Below, piece after piece: positions 48,850 through 63,207 of a DNA stretch of 64,000 bases. The stretch comes from Toxonevra muliebris. Its lineage: Eukaryota; Arthropoda; Insecta; Diptera; Pallopteridae. Numbering within the stretch: the stretch's first letter is position 1; every line of letters begins with the position of its first letter. Below the pieces are notes generated by a model. The model was not told the origin of the DNA, searched no databases, and saw only the letters and a list, made by a program, of their open reading frames with translations. The stretch is from NCBI GenBank assembly GCA_963691655.1, contig OY829328.1, positions 76,264,400 through 76,328,399 on the forward strand. The letters run 5' to 3'. The translations under genes and the position numbers were made by a program.

Positions 48850-51780
48850 AAGGCACAGCAGGGTGCGTGGTTTCATATTCAATCATTGGAATGGGATAAC
48901 AACAAAAATAGAAAGACAAAATCAGGAACAGATCGGAATGAAAAGAAAATGTGGTGTGCTAACAAAAAAATTAAAAGTCAACAAAAGAATGGGGAAAAAA
49001 ATTCAGGATCAAGATGAAAAGAAAACAAGATATCTAACGAATAATGAAATTAAGAAGAATAAAAAAACAGTCACGTGACATATAAAATAGGGTAACAGCA
49101 AACATGGAAAGTTATTGTGTATATTCGAAAAAAAAATTAAGGATCAGATCGAAATGAAAAAAAGCATGCGATGTTAACAAAAAATTAAAAGCAAAAAGGA
49201 AAGAATAATTCGGAATCACATAAGGATAAAGAAAAAATTCAGAATCGTGCAAGAGAATCTAATTTTAGTTTTTCTCTTCTCTCTTTCTCCGATATCACAT
49301 TTTTCATTCCTTACACGCGCCCGTGTTTCGTGCCTCATTTTCTCTTTTTCACCCCGGATAGTGGTTTTTCCTTTGACTTTGTATTTATTTGTATAGTTGA
49401 CAATCATCCCGATATGTTCCTGAATTTTCTTTTCAGATATAAACAATAACTTTCTATGTTTCTTGTTACCCTATTCCAATGACTGGTTATAAAAACATGT
49501 GCCCAGCTGTGCCATGCTGCATGTGTTCTTGTTTTCGCTCTGAATTTCATTGCATTCATTCATCCTGATTTGGTTCTGAGTTTTTTTCACCCTTTTTGCT
49601 TTTAATTTTTTTTTCGATTGCAATACATTTTTCATCTTGATTTGATTCTGAATTTTCCTTTTAAGTATAAACAATAACTTTCTATGTTTTCTGTTACCCT
49701 ATTACAATGGCTGACTCAACTATTTCGAATTGGGAGAGTTTCATTGCCAATTTTTTTTTTTATTCTATTCTATTAATTGTTGTTGAGATCACATTATCAA
49801 AACCATCCCGACCGGATCCTGAATTTCACTTTTAAGTATAAACAATAGCCGTCTATAATTTATATTACCCTATTCCAACGAGTAGCTCAAAGGGCACGAA
49901 GGCACGTGCTCGGCTGCTTCGTTATGTGAGAGTTTTATTTGCATAAACTCTTACACGGTAAGTCATGTGGCGAATGGAATAGGGAAACAGAAAACATAGA
50001 AAGTGATTGTTTATATTCGAAAGAAAAATTAAAAATGCGATATCAACAAAAAAAGAATATAAGTAAATAAGATAGAGGATTCAGGATCACAACAGGATGA
50101 AGAGAAAATTTAGTTATAGATCATGATGAAATCATGTATAAGGTGATAGTAAGATTACAACAATTTCACCATGACAAAAACAACACATCTTTGTTGTTGC
50201 GTCGGAAACCATAAAATGTTAAAATAAGCCGTACAACAAAACAATAATAACATATCTTTGTTGTTGCTGCCATAATAGCGGCATGCAGTCAATGTCAAAA
50301 TGGAGAAAAAACGTAAACGAAGAAAGAAGAAGAATAAGTTGCTAGTAACTTCACCTAGTATAAATTCACCTTGATATAGATTAAAGTAGAGGGACGATTA
50401 AAACTCTCACATTACGAAGCAGTCTAGCACGTCCTTCGTAGTTTTTTACTTAGTCTTCGGAATATAAGGATGAAAACAAAATACAATATAGTTTTTTAGG
50501 AGACTATGAAAATTAAATCTAGAGGTTAATTTTCAAAGTCATGACTTAAGTTCATGTAAATTTCGTTATTTGAAGTTATATATAAACAGGTTAATGAACA
50601 AATGTAGTCATCACAAAAACAATGTATATAGAGACGGGCAAATCAGACGGCCGTTTCGGAATCCGCCACAATTCCTCATCAGTGATCTTAGTGGTAGTTC
50701 TTAATCTTTCAATATCCTATATAAGCTACTAATATTTGAAATCATAACCCAAAATTATGGATTTGATTCCAAATATCTTCACTGAATAGAGATATTGAAA
50801 GAAGCTACCACTACCGTTCTATACACTTATGTTGTTGTTTTTTTCCCCATTGTAGCTAGTCTGCATAACAGTTCGTTATTTCAAAGTCTAGTACACGGGA
50901 GAGTGTGTGTGTTTGTGAGAAAATTATTCTAGGTGTCATTTTTTCTGAACGGTCCCCATTCGATCAGTTCATGATAATTTTTTAGGAGACTATGAAAATT
51001 AAATCTAGAGGTTAATTTTCAAAATCATGACTTAAGTTCATGTAAATTTCGTTATTTGAATATCATTAAAAATTAGAAAGACAAAAAAGAAAAATTCGTG
51101 ATCTAGAAAAAAAAAATGTTGAACACACAAACTTGTAGACTTTCAGTTAAGTGGCGCGTGTTATAGAATGACAGAAAATATAGGAAAATTATTGTTTTAA
51201 AAAAAAATTTAAAAAAAAATTAAAAATTCAGAATCATTTCTCGATTACAGTTGAGAGACGCTAAAACTCTCTCTTTCTCACTCTCTGTCTCTCACACACA
51301 TTACGAAAAAGCCAAGCACGTGGCTTCGTGGCATTTGAGCTAGCCATTGCAATAGGGTAACATAAATGTTAGAAGGTTATTGTTTATACCCGAAACGAAA
51401 ATTTAGGATCAGATCAAAATGTTAAGAAATACATAATAGCAAAAATAAATTAAAGAAAAATTTGGAATCAAATCAGGATGAAGAGAAAATGCAGGACTCG
51501 TGTTTTATATTTGAAATAAAAACCCAAAATCAGTTATAGACCAACAAAAAATTACAATTCAAATGAGTAAAAGTAAAACAGTACACGCAAGATAAGGAAA
51601 AATTAACATTCGATTGATAGCTATCGAAACAAAAAAACTCAAAACTTAAGAAAACTCTTGCATGGTAAGTCACTTGGTACGTGAAATAGGATAATAGAAA
51701 GCGTAGAACGTTATTCTTTACATTTGAAAGGAAAATTCAGAATCAAATTACGTTGAAGAGAAGATGCAATATACAAAAAT
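48850..51780. repeat. Diverged repeat array in both orientations
   Basis: A roughly 130-200 bp unit recurs, marked by GGGTAACAG-AAACATAGAAAG, TTATTGTTTATATTCGAAAG, AAAATTCAGGATCAGATC and ATGAAAAGAAAATG. Plus-orientation copies are recognisable near 48.9-49.2, 49.97-50.12 and 51.34-51.76 kb, and inverted copies near 49.22-49.46, 49.56-49.70 and 49.78-49.88 kb (for example AAACAATAACTTTCTATGTT). The short basic frames found here are parts of the repeat, not genes. Confidence 0.7.
50492..51061 (+). repeat. 84-bp duplication inside the array
   Basis: TTTTTTAGGAGACTATGAAA through AAATTTCGTTATTTGAA occurs at about 50492-50574 and again at about 50978-51060, nearly identical, in direct orientation. 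It is a younger event than the surrounding diverged array. Confidence 0.85.
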
Positions 51781-53426
51781 ATAACTTAAGCAAATAATAA
51801 ATTTTTACATTTGTATGTATGAATATGTACGTATACTAATGAGCTCCCCGGTCGTTTTCAATCAATACGATAAGCATTTGAAGGCATGTTTTTATTTTTC
51901 CTCCGTTTATTGATAATTTTTGTTTGTTTATTTACATTTTTAAAAACTTAGAAACGTGCTCCAGTACCACATTTGCACAATTGTGTAATATTTTACACCA
52001 GGCGATCAGCAACAGCAGCAAGAGGTAACAAAATTAGATAACCTACAAATAAAAATGCCATAGAAATTGAAAGAAATAGATAAAGAAATAAAACCAACCC
52101 TAAAATTGGCGTCGCCGTATTTGAAGCAGCACACACCAACTTCGTCTATTATTCACTTCATTAGGGCATTCGTTTTTCGTCTTTTCACAACGATGAGTAT
52201 TTGAGCGGTACAGTATGTTGAAAAATTATTCGTACCTAAACGAATTTTTGGAACAAATAGTTTTTTTTTTTTCAATTTGTGACTTTCTAAAAGTCTGAAA
52301 ATTAGTATAAAATTCTATACTATGTTATGAATCAAACACACAACTTTGTAAGTTTTTCAAAAATCAAGTTGTATATATACTTATTTCTTTAAATTACTCA
52401 AATATCAATGCATAAAAATATGTAAATTCATAGATATTTTTATGAAATAAAAAAAGAGTTCAAATAGGAAGTAAATATGAATGTAAGGCATGAGATTTGA
52501 CCTTCTCCTAGCCACATATTGGGGAAAAAAAATTTAGAAAATTGTTAAAAATTTGCTGAGAAAATAGTACAACTCAAAATGATTAAAAAAAATGAGTGGT
52601 AGAGCGCATAAGGTGGAAATTTACGACGGGATTGATGGGTTGATTTTAAATGAAGCAAAGAATAATGGTCCGATTTCGGTTCCTAAATTATCTGCAGATA
52701 CGTTAGGGTGTGACATTTTTTTGGATACACTGTATTTATGATTTTCTTTGTTTGTTGATTTATTTTGGTTATTATTTTCGATCATATTTGGAAACACAGA
52801 AACACGGGATTTTAGTGTCACAGCAGCAATAAACTATAAAAATAACCTATATATATATGTATTTCGTCCTATGAGAAGGAAATAAATATAGGGGTGCAGT
52901 TGTTAACTGTACAAACAGTTAACTAAAGTGTCAAAATCACTATAGATTGACGGGTGAGATATTCGATTATTTTCAACAATCCCATAAACAAGGACACACC
53001 GATTTTTTACTTAATCAGCATATATTTTGCTTCTTTTTTTTAATGGTTTCCACTATGGTTCTGGAGTTGAAAACTTGCATTTTTCATTTACAGAACAACC
53101 TACGAAATCTTCTATTTTTTACACATTTTATAGAGTTTACTTCTTCCATAGCATTCAGCGACTTAAATACCGTTGTTTATGAAAAAATAGAAGGACAAGC
53201 TGATCGTCCAATTATTTTGGAAGAAGCCCACACTTGTTGAGTTTGAAAAAGATGTATTAGTACATGTCTCGTTACAGAGTGACGTGTTTTGCGTGCAGTG
53301 GACAATTGTTTGTGAAGGAGTAAGATTGGAGGTAGACACATAATTAGCGACTTGAACACAATTGCGACGGATGACGTGAAACCCGTTGACGGGTAGTGAA
53401 CAGCTGATCAGTACCCGCCGTACTTT
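51781..53426. other. AT-rich spacer
   Basis: No supportable gene. A Tc1-like word (AAAAATTATTCGTACC) near 52218 is suggestive of a transposon end but no partner was found. Frames at 52621-52821 (minus) and 52947-53240 (plus) match nothing I recognise. Confidence 0.4.
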
Positions 53427-54556
53427 CCGAGTGAAAGTGAATTGAAATCACATCAATTTCACTGTTTGGTGTTCTAGAATTCACTTTTATTTTCTTACTC
53501 GTTGTTAAAAGTGAATTTCGAACGAATTCGCATGTTCTAGAAACCGAATTCACCAAAAAAAAAAGTGATTTGAATTCACTTTAGCAGCAACAAGTGAAAT
53601 AAAGCAATTGGCCCCAAAATGTTAGTAAATTTAATAAAAAATTAATCAAGTATAAAAAATTTTAATGGAAATAAAAATTTCATGGCGAAAGCATAAGAAC
53701 TCCATCCAGGGTACCTTATTCCTCAAGTTTATGAAGAAGCATCAAGACAACTTTTTGAGAAAGTATTTCCTCGACAACCTGTCCGATTGCTCAGCAGTCA
53801 CTTCAAAGAAATTGCAAGATTACCTAAACTCCACGAGGTGGGTAAGAGCCCAGCTGGGATAGTACGAGTCCAACTTTAATTCTAGTTCGGTGAGAAAGTG
53901 GTTTCAAAACGGCGCTATAGCGCTCTTTCTGACTCACAGTGGGTCTGCTGTGGGTCCTTAACCAACCCACCCAACCAAAAGTAGAAACACTGGCGACAAT
54001 TAAAAACGGAAATGTATCTGATTGGAAAAAGATAATTTTATACATATATATTTTTGTATGAATTTTTCTAATTAAACACATCAATAGGTTTGGATAAATT
54101 AGAAAACAAATATTAGGAAGAAAATAGCGAAGGTGTAACAGGCACTGCACACTTTGGTCCCCCTTCCACTTTTGAAAATGTAGACAGCACAAGCTGAGAA
54201 AATGCCGTTCAGCTCGATAGCTGCTGTGGTCGCTGCTACTTCTTTTGCTGCCTCTAGCACCGCCGCCTCTTACACTGCCGGCACTTCCACGGCCGCCAAC
54301 GCTGCCGCTGTTAATGCTCGCCTTTTAATTTTAAGGCTAGCATATTGGTTTTTGGCTTCAATATTTAACGCATATACTATTAAAGCATTGATATTTTTAA
54401 ATTTTCACAACTTGTTTTGTTTTTTTCCTTGCGCCAACAATCAGCTGATTGAAAATTACAGCGAGTTAAAAAAAAATAGTGAATATGAATTCACTCGGTT
54501 TCTAGAACACCAAAAACAATTTCACTCGATTTCAAATTCACTTTCACTTGGATTCT
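53427..54556. mobile_element. About 1.1-kb terminal-inverted-repeat element
   Basis: The left end CCGAGTGAAAGTGAATTGAA followed by TTTGGTGTTCTAGA matches, inverted, the right end (minus strand CCAAGTGAAAGTGAATTTGA, then TTTTGGTGTTCTAGA). TIRs are about 60 bp, with a further GTTCTAGAAACCGA sub-repeat at both ends. The interior has short frames (53665-53862 and 54202-54573, the latter Ala/Ser-rich) and no transposase motif I can recognise. Probably a non-autonomous DNA transposon. Confidence 0.7.
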
Positions 54557-57500
54557 GGAACATGCCTGAATAAATATAATGTGCTCATATATTATACTTA
54601 CAGCCTGAATTTAAAGTATCCCCAATATCTTTCATTTGTACATTACTGCAGTCCTTGATGGACAAATTAATTATTATTATTTATTTACATAAATTTTGTT
54701 TTTCACAAAATTTTTTCATTTCTTTTCGTGCCAAAAATATTTTATTAAGTTAACAATCAGCTGATCAGATATGCAACCCTGCCTTGTCATCGGCCTTGGG
54801 TAAAATGGCGATAGATCTCAGTCGATGAGGAACCTGTCGACGGGAAACACGTTCCGCCTCAACTCTGCACCACTTCTGCGAAAAGCTCGGTTAGTTTCAT
54901 TTTACAAGTTTTGATAGCTTTTCCCAAATTTACCAAGTTAAGATGGATGGTCGAATGCCTTATGTGGAATTCTCTCACCGCTACTGCAGGATCTCTTTCG
55001 ACTGACTGTTTGCGGAGCTGATCATCTTAGCTCTTTAAGACTTCCGGAACGTTGATGACCTTGCGTTTTAATTAAAACTTCCACTTCTATTTCCATTTAC
55101 ATTTCGAATAATTCTATACTCTGTTTATAAAAACGAAAATATGTGTGTGCCTCGAAATAACACCGAAACCACAGCACACTATTGACACAAAAATTTGTAT
55201 AATAATGCATCAGAGTTCAAAATTACAAGTGGGTGTGGCACCTCCCATAGAAACTATATGCTTTTTTGGGTATATATCTGGAACCATTTACGTTACAATA
55301 CCGAAATCTCGCATAAGGTCGTCGATTGGCAATGTCATACTACAAGAAAAATATTGGTGGGATTGGAAAAAGAGGTGTGGCAGCTCTCAGCTCTCTCTGA
55401 GAAACAACAGCAGAAAGATGTACTTTATATGAGAGTGCGCCATCTGTATGCCAGATTTACCATTTGACATACAGATGGCATTATTCTCCTCTATTTTTAA
55501 AATCGAACAAATCTTTAGTGTAAGTTTTTGCATTTTAGTTTAGTTTCGCTAATATTTATGCATTTTCTTGATATAAGAATTGATAAACTGTAAAATTTTT
55601 ATTCGAATACGAATGCTTTATAAAAGTGTGTATTAATGCGAAAATTAGTACTGGCAGGCGAAAAAAAGAAAATAAGACCCAAAGTTTTCAAGGGCCGCTC
55701 AGAGAAGCTGGGCAAAGCCCACCTATTTGTAAATAAAACACGTTTTTTTTTTTTTGTCGCCGAAGTGGAATTTTTTTTTATATTAATTTTTATTTCAAAT
55801 TTGTATTTCATTACTATTTCATTCAAATTGCTTACCGAAATATATAAGATTTTTGTTGTTGTTGTTTTGATTAATATAATATAGAGATACATATACATAA
55901 AATGATTGAATAATAATAAAAATAGTAATAATAATAATGATATATAAATTTAATTTTATTTTTCATTTTATAGTTTTTTGTTTTTCATCAAAATAGAAAA
56001 CGAATATTTTTCAATAAAGAGCACATACATACTGCTTGTTTTGTTGTTTTCTTAATTTTTGAATAATGCAAAGTATGTATGCCTTTGTGTGTGTGTGTGT
56101 ATGTAAATATATATGTATAAATAATAAATTGCAAAAGAAAAAAAAAGAAAGAAAAAATTCATAGATATATAAGAAAAAAAATCAAAACTATTTTTATGTA
56201 TTTTTTTTTCATTTTTATAATAAATTCCAATTCGCACAAGTTGTTATTATTTGTTGTTGTTTTTATGGTTGTTTTCAAGTTTTCTTTTAGGTATTCAACA
56301 TATTTTTTTCTGGTTGTTGTTGTAGTTGTTATTGTGAATGTTTGAAAATAAACATCTTCTCGATTGTGTATAAAAAATTTAACAAAAATTCAAATTGTTT
56401 GAAACGTTAACGTGTATAGCAAAAATAGCAAACGACGCCATTTTCTTTTTCGTCTTCATTTGTGAACGTTAAACGTTTTGAGATGTTTTTGTTTTGTTTT
56501 TGTAGTTTTTCTTTTTTTGAAAAAATTAATTTCTTTTTTTTGAATGATTTTTTGCAAATTTTTTTCAGTTTTTTTATTGATTATTTTTATGTACTTTTGA
56601 ATATTTTTTTTTTTTTTTTTTTTAGTTTTGTTTTGTAATAATTTTTTATCGTTTTTATATAATTTTCAGTTGCATAAAATATTTTGTAAGTGCAAAAACT
56701 TTGATGTGAATGCGCAGTGATGAGAAGGAAAAACCTTGATATTTTTCTTTCAGTCACTGTTACTTTAAATATGTATTTGGTAGGAGGAACAGCCGCCGCA
56801 ACAGCCGCTCGACTGTGGTGACTGTGAGACAAAAATGCTACTACCAAAACATATCCGGCACACATCTCTCTCTATCTCTATGCGGGAATGTGCCACTCAC
56901 ACCAATTACACAGCAAAGTTATATGCACCATGTTTTTTTTTATAAATTTTACGATTTTTTTTAACATTTTTTAAGTTTTATATTTTTGTGTTGAAATAAT
57001 TTTATATATTTTTATTTTGGTTTTCTCATATTTTTTCTTTAAAAGTAGCAAAAATCCTGTTTTTCTTACTTTCTTTTAAATGATTTTTTCCTCACGTTTT
57101 CAATTTTTTCAAAGGTTTTTTTTGTTTTACTTTTTGCAATTTTTTTGTGTTTCTTTTTTTTTTTTGTCTCGTTTTAGTTGTTGTTCTTGTTGTCGATTTC
57201 CCCAAACAAACAAACGAATAAAAATAAAACAAAAATAATAGTTATTTTTTTTTTCTCAAGATCTCAAGTCGAAAATTGGGTGAAAGATAAAGGAGAAACT
57301 GACTGCAGTCTTTAAAAGACACGCTCTCTTTATAAATGAGACGCACTCAATTTGCAAAATCTCTCTTCATATATCTCTCTCTTTTATCCTACCCACACAC
57401 CGTTCGTTCAATTTAACCTCAATCGCCGCCATTTGCCGTAACAAACATTAATATGCTTAACCTTTTAAAATGACAAAAACAAATTTTTATTCAAGTGAAA

Positions 57501-58367
57501 AATATTAAAATTTAGTGTTGTTGGTTGTTGTTGATGTTGTTGTTAAAACATACTTGAAAATTATTATTAGAGAGAATTATTTAAAATCAGAATCCGTTTG
57601 TGGTGGCGTGAAGAAAATTTCTTGATAGCGTTTCCTCCTTCTTTCTTTCTTTCATTTTCATTATCAATATAAGAGTTGAAGAGTTTAGTGTCTTTCTTTT
57701 TTGATTTGATTTCTTAATCGCGGTCTTTCTTATTCGAACATTTTCATTTTCCAAGTTTTGCTTTTTGTATTTTTCTTGGTGGTAGAGTATGTCAATGAGC
57801 GCGAGCCGCAAGGGGCGTAGCGGCGTATGGTTTTTGCATATTTTGAAAATATATAATTATTATAATTATTGTGGTATAACTTGAGAATCTTGCTTCATTT
57901 GTATTTGTTTTTTTTAGAATAAAGTAGTTTTTTGAATGAAAAAGAAAAACTGAAAAAGAGCAAAGCAAAAAACAAAAAATATTTATAGATAGTAAACTTT
58001 CAAAAAGAATTAAGGAAAGTTAACGAAATTATAGTATATGTGTGCGTGTAATGTGCACAAATTGAAAATTGGGAAAACAAACAAAACTTAATGCGTAAAT
58101 CGAATCGTTTTTAATTTGTTCAATTTGTTTTCGGTTTTGTTTCGTAGAGGAAATTCACATTTTCTTTTTTGGGAGCTAAAAGTGTGTGTAATTGTTGTTG
58201 TTTTTCTACATTTTTCTTGTTCTTTTTATTATAAATTGTAGTTTGTTTGTTTGTTTGCTGTTGTCGATGTTGTTGTTGTTGCTGTTTTGGTTGTTGTAAT
58301 ACGCTACTAAACTTTTTAATTTGAAGTTGTTTTCCTTCAAAATTTTTCCTTTGTTTTCTTTCTAGTT
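54557..58367 (-). other. pAbp: Spacer and probable pAbp 3' UTR
   Basis: From 58367 leftward the T-rich plus strand (A-rich on the gene strand) is the likely pAbp 3' UTR, with many candidate poly(A) signals (TTTATT on plus) and no way to choose one. A 12-bp inverted repeat, GCCATCTGTATG/CATACAGATGGC, sits at 55439-55480. 57300-57460 has a denser, less AT-rich block with CGCCGCCATTTGCCG that could be regulatory. The frames listed in this stretch look like noise. Confidence 0.4.
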
Positions 58368-60496
<2,129 letters not shown>

Positions 60497-61078
60497 TTAT
60501 TATTATTGCAAAAATTTAGAATAAAAATAGAAAATATAGAATTATTTTGTTTATAATAAATACATATAGAATTAAGTTTTGAGATGCTTCAATGAAAAAA
60601 TTAATAATCTGAATGTTGGGAGTTTAAGAAGTCAAGTCAATGGTCCAGGTCCAGATTTTTGGAGTCGAAAATTGAAATTTTTTAAATTCCAAGATTCGAA
60701 ATTAGTGCAACTAAAAATCGTCTCGAAAATAACACAAATACATACATACATAGTATAATTCTAATTATTCAGCTATGTGCTGAAATGTAATACAATTCGA
60801 ATTCAAGCGGAATTTATCTTTATTTTATACACGTCAGCGTAAAAAGTTGTAGACATGTTTGTAACTTACTACATACAACTATTTGAATGATGTAATTTAC
60901 CAGAAATGCCTTGTAAATGACATGGTAAGTTAAATTTATTTACCAATTCCAAATAAAAGTTGGTAAATGGTAAAAATTATTATCCAAATCTTGGACAAAA
61001 ATAGCTTAAAAACATTTAATAAATAGTGGTGATCCAGTATAAATAACTAATGGTCTTTTCCATACTCCTATTACATTA

Positions 61079-61506
61079 ATGATTTGAAATTTTTTTAATT
61101 CCAATCATGGTGATTTGAGATCTTTTCAATTCCCAATCACGGTGATTTGAAATCTTTTCAATTCCCAAACATGATCATCTGAAATCTTTTCAATTCCCAA
61201 TCATGGTGATTTGAAGTCTTTTCAATTCCCAATCATGGTGATTTGAAGTCTTTTCAATTTCCAATCATGGTGATTTGAAGTCTTTTCAATTCCCAATCAT
61301 GGTGATTTGAAATCTTATCCATTACACATCATGGCGATTTGAAATATTTTCAATTCCCAATCATTGTGATTTGTCATCTTTTTCATTCCCAATCTAGCGA
61401 TTTGAAATATTTTCAATTCCCAATCAATGTGATTTGAAATTTTTTCAATTTCCAAATCAAGTTGATTTGAAATCTTTACAATTCTTAATCATTTTGATTT
61501 GCGATT
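61079..61506. repeat. 32-bp minisatellite, about 13 copies
   Basis: Units of the form AATCATGGTGATTTGAAATC followed by TTTTCAATTCCC repeat head-to-tail with a 32-bp period. Central units are nearly identical (differing at AAATC/AAGTC); both edges are diverged. It lies inside the long pAbp intron, just 3' (on the gene strand) of the snoRNA series. Confidence 0.9.
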
Positions 61507-61831
61507 TATGAACGACCTCCAATAGTTTTAAATTTCTGTAATTTTTAAATGTTTATAAAATTTATATTTTGGTAATTTTTTTTTTTAATTCTCATAAATA
61601 TCTGATTGAAGATTGATTGAGATCCTTTTCATATAAATTATTTAGAATATTTGATGCAAAATTGCAGTCTTCGTTATTGCAAAATAAGGGCCTTTTTTGT
61701 ATCTTGCATTGCAATATCCAATTTTATAAAATTAAAATACGTATTTAAATAACTTAAAAATGGTAATCATTACAGTCAATCATCAATCACATTTATGACA
61801 AAAAATTAAAGATATTATTTAACAATTTAGT

Positions 61832-61976
61832 AATTGTAACTCTTCTACTTCTGTCATTTTTAGGAAAAATTATAAAAACGACATGGTAAGTTGAGTAAAT
61901 TTTAATCTAGCAACTATGAATCTTAATCAGTTAAAAAATTAAATGTTTTATTAACCAATCAATGGGTAGAAGTTGC
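61832..61976 (-). ncRNA. H/ACA box snoRNA, copy 2
   Basis: Minus strand starts GCAACTTCTACCCATTGATT. Hairpin 1 lower stem GCAACT/AGTTGC, upper stem TTGGTTAA/TTAACTGA; H box AGATTA. Hairpin 2 lower stem ACTC/GAGT, upper stem TGTCGTTTTTA/TAAAAATGACA (11 bp); terminal ACA then ATT. Guide parts are ACCCATTGA with TTAAGATTC, and CAACTTACCA with GAAGTAGAA. All required features of a two-hairpin box H/ACA RNA are present. Confidence 0.88.
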
Positions 61977-62186
61977 TAAAATTTTATTAAATATAATGAT
62001 GGATAGGAGACGAATAATATTTCAAGTAATTTTTTTATTTAAATTTAATCGAGCTTTATTTTAAACAAATTTTAAAAAATATTCTTGAAAAAAAAGTAGA
62101 ACCAATTCAAACTGAAGCGCTATTCCTTAAATAAATACTAAATAAAGTAATTTATTATACACTAGTTTTATGAATATAGCAATTTT

Positions 62187-62330
62187 GACTGTAACTCTTC
62201 TACTTCTGCCATTTTCAGGAAAAATAAGAAAAACGACATGGTAAGTTGAGTAAATTTTTATCTAGCAACTATGAATCTTAATCAGTTAAAAAATTAATGT
62301 TTAATTAACCAATCAATGGGTAGAAGTTGC
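62187..62330 (-). ncRNA. H/ACA box snoRNA, copy 3
   Basis: Same architecture as copy 2, with GCAACT/AGTTGC lower stem, H box AGATAA and terminal ACAGTC. The hairpin 2 upper stem is TGTC/GGCA, a U-G wobble intermediate between TGTC/GACA and TGCC/GGCA of other copies. Guide segments are unchanged. It shares flanking sequence with copy 5 (TTTATTATACACTA upstream of both on plus), so duplication units include flanks. Confidence 0.88.
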
Positions 62331-62594
62331 AGGTTTTTTTATTTGTATCTTTGAATAACAAAACGATGAATCACAGGAATTATATCCCAAGTCATTTTCA
62401 TAAACTTAAAACGAAGTCAAATTTAAAATAATTTAGCAAAATCAGTGAGTGAAGAAAATAGAGCATGTAAAATATTGAAATTTTTATTGGAAATAGAACG
62501 ATTGGGAATTAAATACCAAATTGAAAGAAAAACTTGCAATGTTTCTGTTATTCACCAATCACATTTATATAAAAAATATCAAGAACTGCATTAT

Positions 62595-62738
62595 TATTGT
62601 AACTCTTCTACTTCTGTCATTTTTAGAGAAAATTTAAAAAACGACATGGTAAGTCGAGTAAATTTTAATCTAGCAACTATGAATCTTAATCAGTTAAAAA
62701 ATTAATGTTTAATTAACCAATCAATGGGTAGAAGTTGC
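62595..62738 (-). ncRNA. H/ACA box snoRNA, copy 4
   Basis: Same architecture: GCAACT/AGTTGC lower stem, H box AGATTA, hairpin 2 stem TGTCGTTTTTT/AAAAATGACA, terminal ACAATA. Guide segments match copies 2, 3 and 5. The plus-strand 86-codon frame at 62445-62705 overlaps it and is not a gene. Confidence 0.88.
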
Positions 62739-62951
62739 TGAATTTTTAACTACATACTGATGTGTGGGTGGGTAGGAGGAATAACATTCCAAGCCATTTT
62801 AACCTAAACTTAAACGAGCACTATTTTAAATAAATTTTAATATATTAAAAAAAAAAAAAAAACAATTCAAAATGAAGAGTTTTCCCTTAAATAAATAATA
62901 ACTAATACTTAATATAATTTATTATACACTAATTTTATTGGAATAGCAATA

Positions 62952-63096
62952 GACTGTAGCTCTTCTACTTCTGTCATTTTCAGGTAAAATTATAAAAATG
63001 ACATGGTAAGTTGAGTAAATTTTAATCTAGCAACTATGAATCTTAATCAGTTAAAACATGAAATGTTTAATTAACCAATCAATGGGTAGAAGTTGC
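62952..63096 (-). ncRNA. H/ACA box snoRNA, copy 5
   Basis: Same architecture. Hairpin 2 stem is TGTCATTTT/AAAATGACA, replacing the G-U pair of copies 2 and 4 with A-U. The lower stem pairs through GAGC near the terminal CTACAGTC, so its closing pairs are slightly weaker. Guide segments conserved. Confidence 0.86.
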
Positions 63097-63207
63097 AGGT
63101 TTTTTTTTAATTTCTAAATAACAACGATGGATCTCTAAGGAATCATATTCCAAAAATTTTATTAATTTAGAGCCGAAATCACTTTATTATAGTTTAACAA
63201 TTTAGTA

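Noticed and set aside
52200..52830. Tc1/mariner-like insertion
   Set aside because: Only one terminus-like word near 52218; no opposite inverted repeat, no transposase motif.
60855..60950. Possible seventh snoRNA copy (TTGTAACTT...GACATGGTAAGTT)
   Set aside because: Only two short blocks match and their spacing is wrong; hairpin pairing is poor. At best a decayed pseudogene.
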